DNA of 64,000 nt from Verrucomicrobiales bacterium (GCA_027488845.1 JAIYBC010000068.1:54213-118212), one strand, 5' to 3'; shown: positions 46,079 through 55,091, numbered from the stretch's first letter. The notes: generated by a model not told the origin, from the sequence alone. Numbers and translations are program-made.

Positions 46079-49000
46079 ATGGGGTCCGCAGGCGGCCTTT
46101 CGTTGCCGCGGCCCTTGGGGGCCTATCTGCTCCTGGAGGAGATAGGCCGAGGCGGCAACGGCGTGGTCTTCAAGGCCCGGCAGCCGGTCCTGAACCGCCT
46201 CTGCGCGGTGAAGATGCTCCTCGGCGGCGAGTTCGCGGGTCCCGACGCGGAGGCGCGGTTGAGGACGGAAGCCGCGGCCGCGGCCAGCCTCGACCACCCG
46301 CACATCGTCGGCATCTACGAGGCCGGGGTTGAGAACGGGCTCCTGTACTTCTCGATGGAGTACGTGCCGGGCCACACGCTGAACCAGCTGGTCCGGGCCA
46401 ACATGCTGCCGGCGGAGAAGATCGCCCGCTACGTCCGCGACATCGCCCGTGCCATCGACTACGCCCATTCCCGTGGCGTGCTGCACCGCGACCTGAAGCC
46501 GACCAACGTCATCATCGACGGCAACGACCAGGTCCAGATCACGGACTTCGGCCTGACCAAGGGTGTGCACGAGGCCGACCACACGACGGACGGCGCGGGT
46601 TCGCCCAACTTCATGGCGCCCGAACAGGCCAGCGCGGCGTTCGGCCAGACCGGCGTCCGGACGGACGTCTTCGGCATCGGGGCGATCCTCTACTTCCTGC
46701 TGACCGACCGACCGCCCTTCCGGTGCGAGACTCTGGCGGCGACGTTGCAGGCGGTGATCCACACGGATCCGAAGAGGCCGAGGGAGTTCCGGACCGGGGT
46801 CCCGCGCGATCTCGAGACGATCTGCATGAAGTGCCTCGAGAAGCGGCCGGCGCGGCGCTATGCGACGGCGGGCGAGGTCGCGGACGAGCTGGACCGTTTC
46901 CTGAGGGACGAACCGATCCTGGCCCATCCGGTTGGACCACTGGAACGGGGGTGGCGGTGGTGTCGGCGTCATCCGGCGCTCGCGGGTTTCGCGACAGCGA
47001 CGGCGGTCCTCCTGGGCACGCTCGCGGTCGGCGGGCCGGCCATGGCGTTGCGCCTCCGTCACCAGCGCGACTTCACCCGTCGAAACCTGTACGCGGCCGA
47101 CATGGCGGCCGCCTTCCAGTCGCTCGAGGGCGGCGGCGAGCGGCAGGTGCATGAGCTGCTCGACCGGTATCGCCCGGAGAACCAGGACGGCCTGGACCTT
47201 CGCGGTTGGGAATGGTTCCACCTGGCCCACCGGACGCGCGACCGAAGCGTCGCGCTGATCGGCACCAACGAGGCCACCCCGACCGTGCTTCGGTTGCTGC
47301 CGGATGGAAAGCGGGCCTTGGTGGCCGACTTCGGAGGGCGTCTCGCCCTGTGGGAACTGGGTTCCCGGAAGAAGGTGTGGAGCCGGGTCGTCCGCACGAA
47401 CGCCTCGTCCATGTTCGTCGTCTCGACGGACGGACGGCTCGCCTGCGTGATCGACCGTCTGGAAGGCTCGACGAACACCCAGGTCCGCGTCCTCGATGCG
47501 GAATCCGGAGCGCCCGTGGCCGAGCACCGGACACCGGGCCTGGCCACGCCGTTCGCCGTGACGCGGGACGGAACCGTGTGGCTGCAAGCGGGCCGGGAAT
47601 TGCGCCGGATGGGGATCCGCGACGGCCGCCCCGGTGCATCGTTGCTGTTGCGGACCAACGCCACCGACCTCGCTGTGGCGTTGTCGCCGGACGGCCGTTG
47701 GATCGCCGCGGCCCTCGAGGGCAACGAGCTGCAGATCCTGCCGGCGGAGGCCGATGGGGCGTCCCGCTTCGCCCGCGACATCCACCGCCCCGGTCCCATC
47801 GGCGCCGGGGCGGTCGCGGTCGCGTTCAGTCCGGATTCGAGCCGTGTCGCCACCTGCGGACGCGACGGTTCGGTCGGGATCTGGTCCGTTCCGGACGCGC
47901 GCCTGATCGTCCGGCTCCAGGCCCATCCGGACCTGGTGGTCGCGGCCGACTTCTCCGGCGATGGCAGCCGCATCGTGACCGGTGGTCGGGACTCGGCCAT
48001 CCGAGTCTGGAGCCTTCCCGATGGGGCCCTCGTCTCCGAACAGACCGGACGCCATTCGCTCCTGCGGTACGCGGTGGTCCTGCCCGGTGGCCGCGAGTTC
48101 GTGACCACGGCCGACGACAACGCCATCCGACTCTGGAACCTCCAACCGGAACCCGACCAGACGGTCTTCACCAACATCCCCGCCCGGGTGGTGGCGGTGG
48201 GACTGATCCCGGACGGTCGGCACTACGGTTGGGCGCGGGCCGACGGAACCGGCGGTTTCGCCGAGATCGCGACGGGGAAGACCTTCATGACCGGCGGCTC
48301 CGACAACGGCGCGCAGGTGACCGGGGCGGCCGCGGCGAGTCCGGATGGACGGGTCTTGATGGCACGTCTGCTTGCGGACGGCCGCGTCCAGCTCGCGAAC
48401 ATCGAGAAGGGTCCGTTGACCGAATGGCGGATTCCCAACTGGTCCTTCGCCGGCCAGGGGCAGGGCGGCCAGGTCCAGTTGGACATCAGCCGGGACCTGC
48501 GCCATCTGGCGGTGGCGGATCCGGTGCAGGGCATCGGCGTCTTCGAGGCGCAGACGGGGCGGGCGCTGGGCCGCTTCCAGTCCCCCGGATTCCTCGCCAT
48601 CGCGCTCGCGCCGAAACAGCTGCGCGTGGCGCACTCCGGCCGGGTCGGCGGACCGCGGATCCGGGACCTGGCCACCGGAGTCGACCTCGAGATGAAGGCC
48701 GAGGCGGGCTTCCGCCAGAACATCGCCTTCAGTCCCGACGGCCGTCATCTGTTGACCGCGGGACTCGACGGCGTGGTCCACGTCTTCGATTCCGGGACGG
48801 GAGCGCTCGTCCATCGCCTGACCTCGCGGGCCACGGGCCTCATCTACGTCTCCGCCTCGCATGACGGCTCGCGGGTCGCGGCGGGGTCGGTGGACGGGGT
48901 CGTCAGCCTCTGGGACATGCAGACCGGACGTGCCATCGGGACTCTTTCCGGGCACAGGAGCCCCGTGGGCAGCATCGAGTTCCTCCCGGATGGTCGGCTG

Positions 49001-49081
49001 GTCACCGGCGGCTCCGACTCGATCCGCTTCTGGCCTGCGCCGGGATGGGTGGGTTCGGCGGGTTCCTCCCAGGGACGTTGA
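46079..49081 (+). CDS. Membrane Ser/Thr protein kinase with WD40 repeats
   Basis: A 1000-residue Hanks-type kinase. Cytoplasmic kinase domain (about 15-280): glycine loop GRGGNGVV (23-30), Lys45 (AVKML), HRDLKPTN with catalytic Asp138, DFG Asp156, and MAPEQ. A single membrane helix lies at about 297-327 (GFATATAVLLGTLAVGG). The C-terminal half (about 390-1000) is a WD40-like propeller with repeated SPDGR and IRVWSLPDG blocks. The ATG at 46079 follows AGGAG by 6 nt, a clear Shine-Dalgarno, so I prefer it to the GTG at 46055. This family is expanded in Planctomycetes and Verrucomicrobia and is thought to sense signals outside the cell. It is convergent with the permease gene 12 bp away. Confidence 0.92.
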   Translation: MGSAGGLSLPRPLGAYLLLEEIGRGGNGVVFKARQPVLNRLCAVKMLLGGEFAGPDAEARLRTEAAAAASLDHPHIVGIYEAGVENGLLYFSMEYVPGHTLNQLVRANMLPAEKIARYVRDIARAIDYAHSRGVLHRDLKPTNVIIDGNDQVQITDFGLTKGVHEADHTTDGAGSPNFMAPEQASAAFGQTGVRTDVFGIGAILYFLLTDRPPFRCETLAATLQAVIHTDPKRPREFRTGVPRDLETICMKCLEKRPARRYATAGEVADELDRFLRDEPILAHPVGPLERGWRWCRRHPALAGFATATAVLLGTLAVGGPAMALRLRHQRDFTRRNLYAADMAAAFQSLEGGGERQVHELLDRYRPENQDGLDLRGWEWFHLAHRTRDRSVALIGTNEATPTVLRLLPDGKRALVADFGGRLALWELGSRKKVWSRVVRTNASSMFVVSTDGRLACVIDRLEGSTNTQVRVLDAESGAPVAEHRTPGLATPFAVTRDGTVWLQAGRELRRMGIRDGRPGASLLLRTNATDLAVALSPDGRWIAAALEGNELQILPAEADGASRFARDIHRPGPIGAGAVAVAFSPDSSRVATCGRDGSVGIWSVPDARLIVRLQAHPDLVVAADFSGDGSRIVTGGRDSAIRVWSLPDGALVSEQTGRHSLLRYAVVLPGGREFVTTADDNAIRLWNLQPEPDQTVFTNIPARVVAVGLIPDGRHYGWARADGTGGFAEIATGKTFMTGGSDNGAQVTGAAAASPDGRVLMARLLADGRVQLANIEKGPLTEWRIPNWSFAGQGQGGQVQLDISRDLRHLAVADPVQGIGVFEAQTGRALGRFQSPGFLAIALAPKQLRVAHSGRVGGPRIRDLATGVDLEMKAEAGFRQNIAFSPDGRHLLTAGLDGVVHVFDSGTGALVHRLTSRATGLIYVSASHDGSRVAAGSVDGVVSLWDMQTGRAIGTLSGHRSPVGSIEFLPDGRLVTGGSDSIRFWPAPGWVGSAGSSQGR

Positions 49082-49093
49082 AGCCGTCGGCGG

Positions 49094-50608
49094 CTACGGC
49101 ATGGGGGCAGGGAGTTCTGAGAGCAGGCCGGGGCGCTGAAGCCGATTCCAGGACCAGGCGATCACCCCGAGCAACACCGCCCAATCGAACAGGCACGGAA
49201 GCACGGCCGGCAAGAGCACCGTGACTCCGATCACCGATAGGAACGCCTGTGCGGAGTTCGGGGAGCGGAGGCCCCTCCATGCGGAGAACGCGGACACGGC
49301 GAGGTAGCGGAGGACCAGACCGACCGCCTGGAATAGCACCATGCCGATCGGCCCGGCATTGAAACGGTCCCCAGCGTCTGCGAGGCGCGGAGCAAGGATG
49401 ACGTGGATCAGCAGGAGGAACGAGGTCGCTACAAGGGAGAACACGACCGGCATCGCGGCCGTGCGCCCGAGTCCACGGAGCAGGAGCGGGATCTCGCGGT
49501 GGTCCGGGGAGCTGAAGGCCGGCGTGCCTTGGAGCAGCTCCAGCATCCCGGTTTGGTGCAGGGTCTGGATGGCGTCCGTGCGATGCCACGCCAACACGGA
49601 CAGGGGAACCATGTTGAGGAAGACCGAGAGGACCATCGGCACCTGGTTCCATCCGGTATCCGCCCACGGCAGGAGCAACAGCAGCGCAGCCATGCAGGCG
49701 GGCGGAAGCATCAGGAGGATCCGCGGCACGCGCCCCAGGGGGAAGAGGATGGAGAGCGGATGGGTCCCGTCGGCCGCCGGGATTCGCCCGCGCCCACCGC
49801 GACGGTTTCGTGGTTTGGGGACCGAGGCGTTCACCGCATCCCGGACGAGACGGCGGGCGCCACAGGCGGCGACGGCGACGAAGACGACGATGACGGCAAG
49901 CATCAGCCCCACCCCGAAACGGAACGCGTCCGGATTCGCCCGGTAGGCGTTGTCGTCGGCCAGCTGAAGCAGGCGGAACGGCGAGGCACCGAGCCAGGCG
50001 GGATGCAGCCGCCACGGGGCGGACTGGCCGGGAAGCTGGAGGACGTCGGCGATCGGCGGGACCAGATTCCAGCCCAGCATCAGGAGAATGGAGGCCGAGA
50101 ACGTCGCCCGACGGGTCCGCAGCCAGCAGGAAGCCGCGAGACCGACGGCGAGGGAGCCAAGGGCGGTGAGGCCGTGCGCGATGGAGACGCGCAGCAGCAT
50201 GCCCGGGGTGACCCCGCCGAGCAGGAGGCAGATCCCCAGGATCGGCACCACACCGAGGAGCAGGGGAAGGAACTGGACCGCGGCACCGGCCAGCTTGGCG
50301 CCGACCACCTCGAGGGGACCCACGCGGGAGAGGAACAGCAGACCGAGGGTGCCTTCCCTCCGTTCGCGGCTCACGGCGTCGGAGGTGGTCACCGACCCGA
50401 GGAAGAGGGAGGCCACCCAGGTGGCAAGGCTGAGGAAGCCGAAGAGCCCGGCGCCGCCGATGGCGCTCCACCGGGTGACGCCGAGGAACGCCAGCCACAC
50501 GGCGGCGACGAGGACCATCAGCGCGTGGATCGAGAACCGGAGCCACCACCCCTTCCGGCTTCGGGCGGCCACCAGCAGTTCACGGCGGATGAGAGGCAGA
50601 TGGAGCAC
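49094..50608 (-). CDS. ABC-2 type transporter permease
   Basis: A 504-residue inner-membrane protein with roughly ten to twelve hydrophobic helices (for example ALMVLVAAVWLAFLGVT near 30-46). DAVSRERREGTLGLLFLSRVGPLEVVGAKL, near 75-105, is the conserved block of ABC-2 and ABC-transporter permease families involved in export. No ATP-binding subunit is encoded beside it, so the partner must be elsewhere. It starts with GTG at 50608, 27 bp after the MBL hydrolase stop on the same strand. The cargo is unknown. Confidence 0.8.
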   Translation of the reverse strand: MLHLPLIRRELLVAARSRKGWWLRFSIHALMVLVAAVWLAFLGVTRWSAIGGAGLFGFLSLATWVASLFLGSVTTSDAVSRERREGTLGLLFLSRVGPLEVVGAKLAGAAVQFLPLLLGVVPILGICLLLGGVTPGMLLRVSIAHGLTALGSLAVGLAASCWLRTRRATFSASILLMLGWNLVPPIADVLQLPGQSAPWRLHPAWLGASPFRLLQLADDNAYRANPDAFRFGVGLMLAVIVVFVAVAACGARRLVRDAVNASVPKPRNRRGGRGRIPAADGTHPLSILFPLGRVPRILLMLPPACMAALLLLLPWADTGWNQVPMVLSVFLNMVPLSVLAWHRTDAIQTLHQTGMLELLQGTPAFSSPDHREIPLLLRGLGRTAAMPVVFSLVATSFLLLIHVILAPRLADAGDRFNAGPIGMVLFQAVGLVLRYLAVSAFSAWRGLRSPNSAQAFLSVIGVTVLLPAVLPCLFDWAVLLGVIAWSWNRLQRPGLLSELPAPMP

Positions 50609-50635
50609 GATTGGGTGCGGCCGTCCGGACCCGGG

Positions 50636-51685
50636 TCAGGGCTTCGTCCGGAAAGTCCGGGAGAAGCCGGTCGCCGGAATCGAGACCGTGTAGCTCTTCG
50701 TGTCGGCGGCGACGCTGCAACGGATGATCCGGCCGCCGGAGGCCGTGAAGTTGGCGATGTGGCTTTCGGCGGTGTTGTTGGTCGAGCCGTCGGGGCGGGT
50801 GTTGCGGTGGACCTGGAACAACGCCTCGAGGTTCGGCAGGGCCCGGAGGTTGGCCAAAACCTCGCCGGAGGTCCCCTTGGTCGGACCGTTGTTCATCACG
50901 GCCACCCGCGGGTTCAGGGCCTGGATCAGCCGGGGATGGTTGCTCACGTCGAAACCGTGGTGGGTGACCTGGTAGAGGTCCACCTCGGGAACGAGCACCT
51001 TGGGCCAAACCAGCTTCGCCTCGGTGTTCCAGGTGAGGTCGCCTCCGTCGAAAAACTGGAAGTCGCCGAAGGACAGGATCCAGGCCGAGCTGTTGGCGTT
51101 GTCGGAATTGTCCGGCGCCTTCATGGCGGGTTCGGAATCCCCGGCTGTTGCGGTGCGGAGACCGGCGGCGGGAGCAGCCGGAGTCTGCCGGGTGATGACG
51201 CAGCGCAGGCTCAGCGGGAGCGTGGCGGTAGTGAGCGGAACGGTGGTGCCTGGATCGACCCTGTGGCGGGCGCCGACGGACATCGAGCGGTAGGGTTTGC
51301 TGGTCAGGGGCCAAGTGGAGTTGCGGTTGCCGTCGGGATCGGAGTCGGGCAGCCCGTTGTCCCAGAGGTTCCCCACCGGCACGGCGGCCGCGACCTCCGC
51401 GGCTCCCCCGAAGTGGTCGATGTGCAGGTGGGTGATGACCATGTGGTCCAGCCGCTTCAGGCCCGCGACGTTGGTGAGCGCATCCAGGATTCTCCCGGAG
51501 TCCCGTCCGCCGGGATTGCCGGTGTCGATCAGCACCGACTCGCCGGCCGGCGTGACGATCAGCGTCGAGCCGCCGCCGACCGAATCGCTCCAGAAGATGT
51601 CCAACGTCCCGTCGGTCTTGCCGGCGGAGGCGGGGATGGCGGCGGAGGCGAGGCAGATTCCCAGGAGAAGGGCTCGGCGGAACAT
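50636..51685 (-). CDS. Exported metallo-beta-lactamase-fold hydrolase
   Basis: A 349-residue exported protein with a signal peptide (RALLLGICLASAAIPASAG). The MBL metal motif is ITHLHIDHFGG (about 85-95), which is the H-x-H-x-D-H pattern. DGGDLTW supplies a later metal Asp and VTHHGFDVSN a later His. The layout resembles the ComEC C-terminal hydrolase and related extracellular nuclease-like proteins, so phosphodiester hydrolysis outside the cell is possible but not shown. It is transcribed with the downstream permease gene and divergent from the Gfo/Idh/MocA gene across 88 bp. Confidence 0.82.
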   Translation of the reverse strand: MFRRALLLGICLASAAIPASAGKTDGTLDIFWSDSVGGGSTLIVTPAGESVLIDTGNPGGRDSGRILDALTNVAGLKRLDHMVITHLHIDHFGGAAEVAAAVPVGNLWDNGLPDSDPDGNRNSTWPLTSKPYRSMSVGARHRVDPGTTVPLTTATLPLSLRCVITRQTPAAPAAGLRTATAGDSEPAMKAPDNSDNANSSAWILSFGDFQFFDGGDLTWNTEAKLVWPKVLVPEVDLYQVTHHGFDVSNHPRLIQALNPRVAVMNNGPTKGTSGEVLANLRALPNLEALFQVHRNTRPDGSTNNTAESHIANFTASGGRIIRCSVAADTKSYTVSIPATGFSRTFRTKP

Positions 51686-51773
51686 GGTGTGAGACTATCC
51701 GACCACGGACCGGGAATGCAGTTTTGGATTTTCGGTTCTCCGCCGGGGGAGTTCCCGGGTTAGGTTCCCCCGC

Positions 51774-52793
51774 ATGTCCAAGACGGTACGAGTCGCGGTG
51801 ATCGGCACGGGTTCGCTCGGCAAGGAGCACGCGCGGATCTACGCCGAGCTGGCCCGGGAGGGGCAGGCGGAGTTCACCGGGGTGTACGACGTCTCCCCGG
51901 ATGCCGCCCGCACCCACGCCGCAAAGCATGGTGTCCGCGCCTTCACCTCGGTCGCCGAGGCGGCCGAGGCCAGCGACGCCCTGAGCATCGTCACGCCGAC
52001 GGTGACCCACCACGCGATCGCCGCCGAGTTGCTGCGGGCCGGGCGTCATGTGCTGGTGGAGAAGCCGATGACCGATTCGTCGGAACAGGCCCAGGACCTG
52101 GTCACATTGGCCCAGGACCGGGGCCTGATCCTGCAGGTGGGTCACGTCGAGCGCTTCAATCCGGTCTTCAGCTACCTCGAGCAGGCCGCGCCGTCGCCGA
52201 GGTTCATCGAGTGCCATCGGCTTTCCCCGTTTCCCGCCCGGAGCACGGACATCGGCGTGGTGCTGGACCTGATGATCCACGACCTCGACGTGGTCCTGGC
52301 CTTCGTGAAGTCGCCGTTGGTCTCCGTCGACGCGGTCGGGATTCCGGTGCTCAGCCGCAGCGAGGACATCGCCAATGCGCGTCTCCGCTTCGAGAACGGC
52401 TGCGTGGCCAACCTCACCGCCAGCCGGATCAGCCCGGAGCGGCTGCGCAAGATCCGGGTGTTCAGCGGCGGCGAGAAGCCGGTGTACATCAGCCTGGATT
52501 ACCGGGCGCAGGAGGGATTCCTGTACCGGTTGGCGCGCGAAGGCGAGGAGGAGAGCTCGCTGCTCAAGAAGCTGCTGGCGGCGAAGGATTCGGCGATCGT
52601 GAGCGAATTCGCCGGACGCCGCATCTTCCGGGAGCCGGTGCCCATCAACAAGGAGGAGCCGTTGCGTCGGGAGTTGGCGCACTTCCTCGAGTGCGTCCGC
52701 GAAAAGCAGACTCCGAAGGTCAGCGGAGCCCAGGCCAAACGGGCCCTCGAAGTCGCCTTCGAGATCACCCGTCAGATCGCGGCCAAGTCCTGA
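51774..52793 (+). CDS. Gfo/Idh/MocA oxidoreductase, UDP-sugar dehydrogenase-like
   Basis: A 339-residue cytoplasmic NAD(P)-dependent oxidoreductase. VAVIGTGSLGKEHARIY is the Rossmann loop (7-23) and HVLVEKPMTDS carries the EKP motif Lys. QVGHVERFNPV and DLMIHDLDVVL are the substrate-side blocks, where the Asp and His are probably catalytic. HVERFNP is characteristic of the subgroup that works beside lipid A genes as a UDP-GlcNAc 3-dehydrogenase (GnnA-like) or on UDP-GlcNAc-derived sugars. No lpx gene is present here, so that assignment is tentative. An LPS or glycan role is inference. The gene starts 88 bp from the divergent MBL hydrolase. Confidence 0.82.
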   Translation: MSKTVRVAVIGTGSLGKEHARIYAELAREGQAEFTGVYDVSPDAARTHAAKHGVRAFTSVAEAAEASDALSIVTPTVTHHAIAAELLRAGRHVLVEKPMTDSSEQAQDLVTLAQDRGLILQVGHVERFNPVFSYLEQAAPSPRFIECHRLSPFPARSTDIGVVLDLMIHDLDVVLAFVKSPLVSVDAVGIPVLSRSEDIANARLRFENGCVANLTASRISPERLRKIRVFSGGEKPVYISLDYRAQEGFLYRLAREGEEESSLLKKLLAAKDSAIVSEFAGRRIFREPVPINKEEPLRRELAHFLECVREKQTPKVSGAQAKRALEVAFEITRQIAAKS

Positions 52794-52811
52794 ATGGACG
52801 CGGCAGGATCC

Positions 52812-52850
52812 TGCATTGGAGTTGTCGGAGCGCATTGCAACTGCATTGGT
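52812..52850 (+). promoter_or_regulatory. Direct repeats upstream of the 72-residue peptide gene
   Basis: CTGCATTGG occurs at 52811-52819 and again at 52841-52849, exactly 30 bp apart (three helical turns). A third GCATTG lies between them at 52832. The spacing would suit a regulator that binds on one face of the DNA. No promoter hexamers are certain. Confidence 0.35.
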
Positions 52851-52973
52851 GCGACAGCATGGATCCCCGGTTCGGGTGGGAGACGGGTCTTTTTGCTGGG
52901 TATTCGGCGGGCATGTCATTTGGCATGGCAAGTGTTACAGGGTGGCGCATACGGCCATCCATCGCTGTCCCCC

Positions 52974-53192
52974 ATGAAGAAACCCAAGCATCTCCTTCTC
53001 GCTGCGGCCCTGATCGTCTCGGTCCTCTGCCAGGCGGAATCGGTGCTGGGGCTGGGCGAGGATGGCGCGGTCGAGGTGATCTCGGACCACATCGGTGCGG
53101 ACATCTCGGCGCAGCCCGAGGAGTTTGTGAAGGTCGGTGATCAGATCTGGTGCCGTCAGGCGCACGCGGAGATCCACGGCGTCCGTCGCTGA
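52974..53192 (+). CDS. Small exported peptide of unknown function
   Basis: A 72-residue product. MKKPKHLLLAAALIVSVLCQAESVLG is a classic signal peptide with a Lys-rich start, so the mature part is only about 46-50 residues: acidic, with one Cys (IWCRQ) and the ending HAEIHGVRR. I know no family for it. The ATG at 52974 was chosen because the 60 codons upstream in the same frame lack protein-like character. A strong terminator starts 23 bp after the stop, and spaced direct repeats lie upstream, so this looks like a self-contained transcription unit. Confidence 0.55.
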   Translation: MKKPKHLLLAAALIVSVLCQAESVLGLGEDGAVEVISDHIGADISAQPEEFVKVGDQIWCRQAHAEIHGVRR

Positions 53193-53215
53193 ACTCCGTC
53201 CGGAATCCGGACAGT

Positions 53216-53246
53216 GGCCCCGCCTTCAAGGGAGGCGGGGCCTTTT
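53216..53246 (+). terminator. Rho-independent terminator
   Basis: A perfect 9-bp stem, GGCCCCGCC (53216-53224) and GGCGGGGCC (53234-53242), has a 9-nt loop and is followed directly by TTTT. It ends the small-peptide transcript. Confidence 0.85.
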
Positions 53247-53288
53247 CGTATCCGGATGCCGCGAAGTGGGAACACCAGAGGAAAGGAG

Positions 53289-53507
53289 CCTCACGCCAAA
53301 ACGCCTAGCCGCGAAGTGGACGGAAGTGAAACGAAGCTCTCCGCTGGAAACGTCTTCCTTTGAGGGCTCAGCGCTTCGGCGGGAAGGCGAATCCTTCGAC
53401 GGGTTTTCTCCCGCCGAGAAGCAGAGAAGCAGAGCTTTTCGAAGCAAGAAGCCCGACACCCGCCAACTGACATCTGCACACTGCGCCTTCGCGAGTTTGC
53501 GTGAGGT
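53289..53507. repeat. Dispersed intergenic repeat, copy D
   Basis: The longest copy, about 219 bp. It begins CCTCACGCCAAAACGCC and ends GCGAGTTTGCGTGAGG, so the termini are inverted repeats of about 15 bp with mismatches. The interior holds GCCGAGAAGCAGAGAAGCAG, related to GCGGAGACGCGGAGC in copy B. No transposase is present. The rest of this gap (53193-53539) holds only the terminator. Confidence 0.6.
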
Positions 53508-53539
53508 CCCGGACCCACCGCCTTCGATCGGAAGCCGGT

Positions 53540-54799
53540 TCAGGGTGCGGCGCCGAGTTCCCCGGTGCGCCGGGCATGTCGTCCGTAGACCCACTCGAAG
53601 ATCGGGGACGCCATGAGGGTCGTGACGATGGCCATGACCACCATGATGGAGAACAGCGCGGGACCGATGACGCCCTTCTGGAGGCCGATGTTGAGGATGA
53701 TCAGTTCCATCAGGCCCCGGGAGTTCATCAGGGTTCCGACGGCCAGAGCCGTCCGGTTGTCCTCCCCGTTGAGGCGCGCGGCCGCCCAGCAGGCGACGCC
53801 TTTGCCGAGGATCGAGGCGGCGAGCACCACAAGGGCGACCCAGAGCAGTTCGGCGCTGTTGACGAGGTCGAGGCGGGTTTTCAGTCCCGAGAAGGTGAAG
53901 AACATCGGCAGCAGGAACACCACGGCGAAGGGTTCCACCTGACGGCGGAGCTCGGTGGTGAGGCGTCCACGGGGCAGGGCGGAGCCGAGCAGGAACCCGC
54001 CGAACACGGCGTGGATGCCGATGGCGTCCATGGCCCACGCGGCGAGTGTGAACAGGGTCAGCAGGATGGCGAGGTGGGTCGAGGTGAGGCGGCCCGCGGT
54101 CTCCACGGACCTGCCCAGCGGACGGAGCCAGCGTCGGCCGAGGGTGGTCATGAAGACGCCGTAGAGGATGCCGCCGCAAATGGCCTTCACGGCGATGGCA
54201 GGTCCGGCTCCGAAGCTGGCAAGGACGACGGCGAGGACGCACCAGGCGGCGGCGTCGTCGATGGCTCCCGCCGCCAGCGCCAGGGTGCCCAGCGAAGTCC
54301 CGCTGAGGCCACGCTCGTGGATGATGCGGGCCAACATGGGGAAGGCGGTGATGGCGATGGCGGCGCCGAGGAAAAGGGTGGCCTCGAACCGGCCCACCTT
54401 TTCGTTGAACAGGCCCGGCATGGTCATCAACCACGGAGCCAACAGGGCACCCAGGATGAAGGGAACCAACATCCCTGCCACGGACACCGAAGCGGCGCTG
54501 CGAAGGCGACCGCGGAACAGGTCCAGGTCGAATTCGGCGCCGACGAGGAACATGTAGATCCCCACACCCAATTGTGCGCCGACGTAGAGGACCTTCAGGG
54601 AGTCCGGGGGAAACAGCGACTTCTGGAACTCAGGCGCCAGAAGTCCGTACAGCGATGGCCCCAACGCGACACCGGCGATCATCTCGCAGACGACCTGAGG
54701 TTGGCCGATCCATCGGCCCAGCAACCCCGCAAGGCGGCAAGCGACCAGGATGATCGCCATCTGCGAGAAGAACGCGACGGAGAGCTGCTCGTTGCTCAT
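53540..54799 (-). CDS. CPA2-family cation:proton antiporter
   Basis: A 419-residue inner-membrane antiporter with about 12 hydrophobic helices. PQVVCEMIAGVALGPSLYG is the conserved first block of the KefB/NapA-like family. GAAIAITAFPMLARII and AAGAIDDAAAWCVLA carry the paired Asp residues of the ion-binding crossover in helix 5. MNSRGLMELIILNIGL is the late conserved helix. It exchanges K+ or Na+ for H+. There is no C-terminal RCK/TrkA domain, so it is the short form. I chose the ATG at 54799; a TTG at 54841 in frame would add 14 residues, but that stretch looks like promoter DNA. Confidence 0.88.
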   Translation of the reverse strand: MSNEQLSVAFFSQMAIILVACRLAGLLGRWIGQPQVVCEMIAGVALGPSLYGLLAPEFQKSLFPPDSLKVLYVGAQLGVGIYMFLVGAEFDLDLFRGRLRSAASVSVAGMLVPFILGALLAPWLMTMPGLFNEKVGRFEATLFLGAAIAITAFPMLARIIHERGLSGTSLGTLALAAGAIDDAAAWCVLAVVLASFGAGPAIAVKAICGGILYGVFMTTLGRRWLRPLGRSVETAGRLTSTHLAILLTLFTLAAWAMDAIGIHAVFGGFLLGSALPRGRLTTELRRQVEPFAVVFLLPMFFTFSGLKTRLDLVNSAELLWVALVVLAASILGKGVACWAAARLNGEDNRTALAVGTLMNSRGLMELIILNIGLQKGVIGPALFSIMVVMAIVTTLMASPIFEWVYGRHARRTGELGAAP

Positions 54800-54841
54800 T
54801 TGTACGTGTACGTAGTACTGGTCATGACAAAGGAGGGTCAA
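54800..54841 (-). promoter_or_regulatory. Candidate promoter of the antiporter gene
   Basis: On the minus strand TTGACC (54841-54836) is followed after 18 nt by TACTAC (54817-54812), only 12 nt before the ATG. The leader would be very short. The stretch TACGTACACGTAC resembles, in part, the palindromes upstream of the response regulator gene. Confidence 0.4.
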
Positions 54842-54925
54842 TGGACTTCTCGGAAACTGGGGTCGTTGGCTTCTGGGAAGGGGTGAAGCCGGGCATTCGA
54901 GGCCTTCACGGGCCCGCAGTCCGAC

Positions 54926-54965
54926 CGGAAAAAGATCAAGGCCGCCTTCGTGAGAAGGCGACCTT
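54926..54965 (-). terminator. Terminator of the initiator tRNA gene
   Basis: On the minus strand AAGGTCGCCTTC and GAAGGCGGCCTT form a 12-bp stem with one wobble pair and a 4-nt loop. GATCTTTTT follows. It begins 7 nt after the tRNA CCA end. Confidence 0.85.
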
Positions 54966-54971
54966 AGAAAT

Positions 54972-55048
<77 letters not shown>

Positions 55049-55062
55049 ATCAGTGGACGGAC

Positions 55063-55091
55063 AAACTATCGAGACAGGTACCTGGATGCAA
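55063..55091 (-). promoter_or_regulatory. Promoter of the initiator tRNA gene
   Basis: On the minus strand TTGCAT (55091-55086) and TAGTTT (55068-55063) are 17 nt apart, the ideal spacing for a housekeeping sigma factor. They end 14 nt before the tRNA 5' end. Confidence 0.7.

Noticed and set aside
46073..48955. A 960-codon minus-strand frame opposite the WD40 kinase
   Set aside because: The plus strand has all kinase motifs, a Shine-Dalgarno and WD40 blocks. The opposite frame has none.
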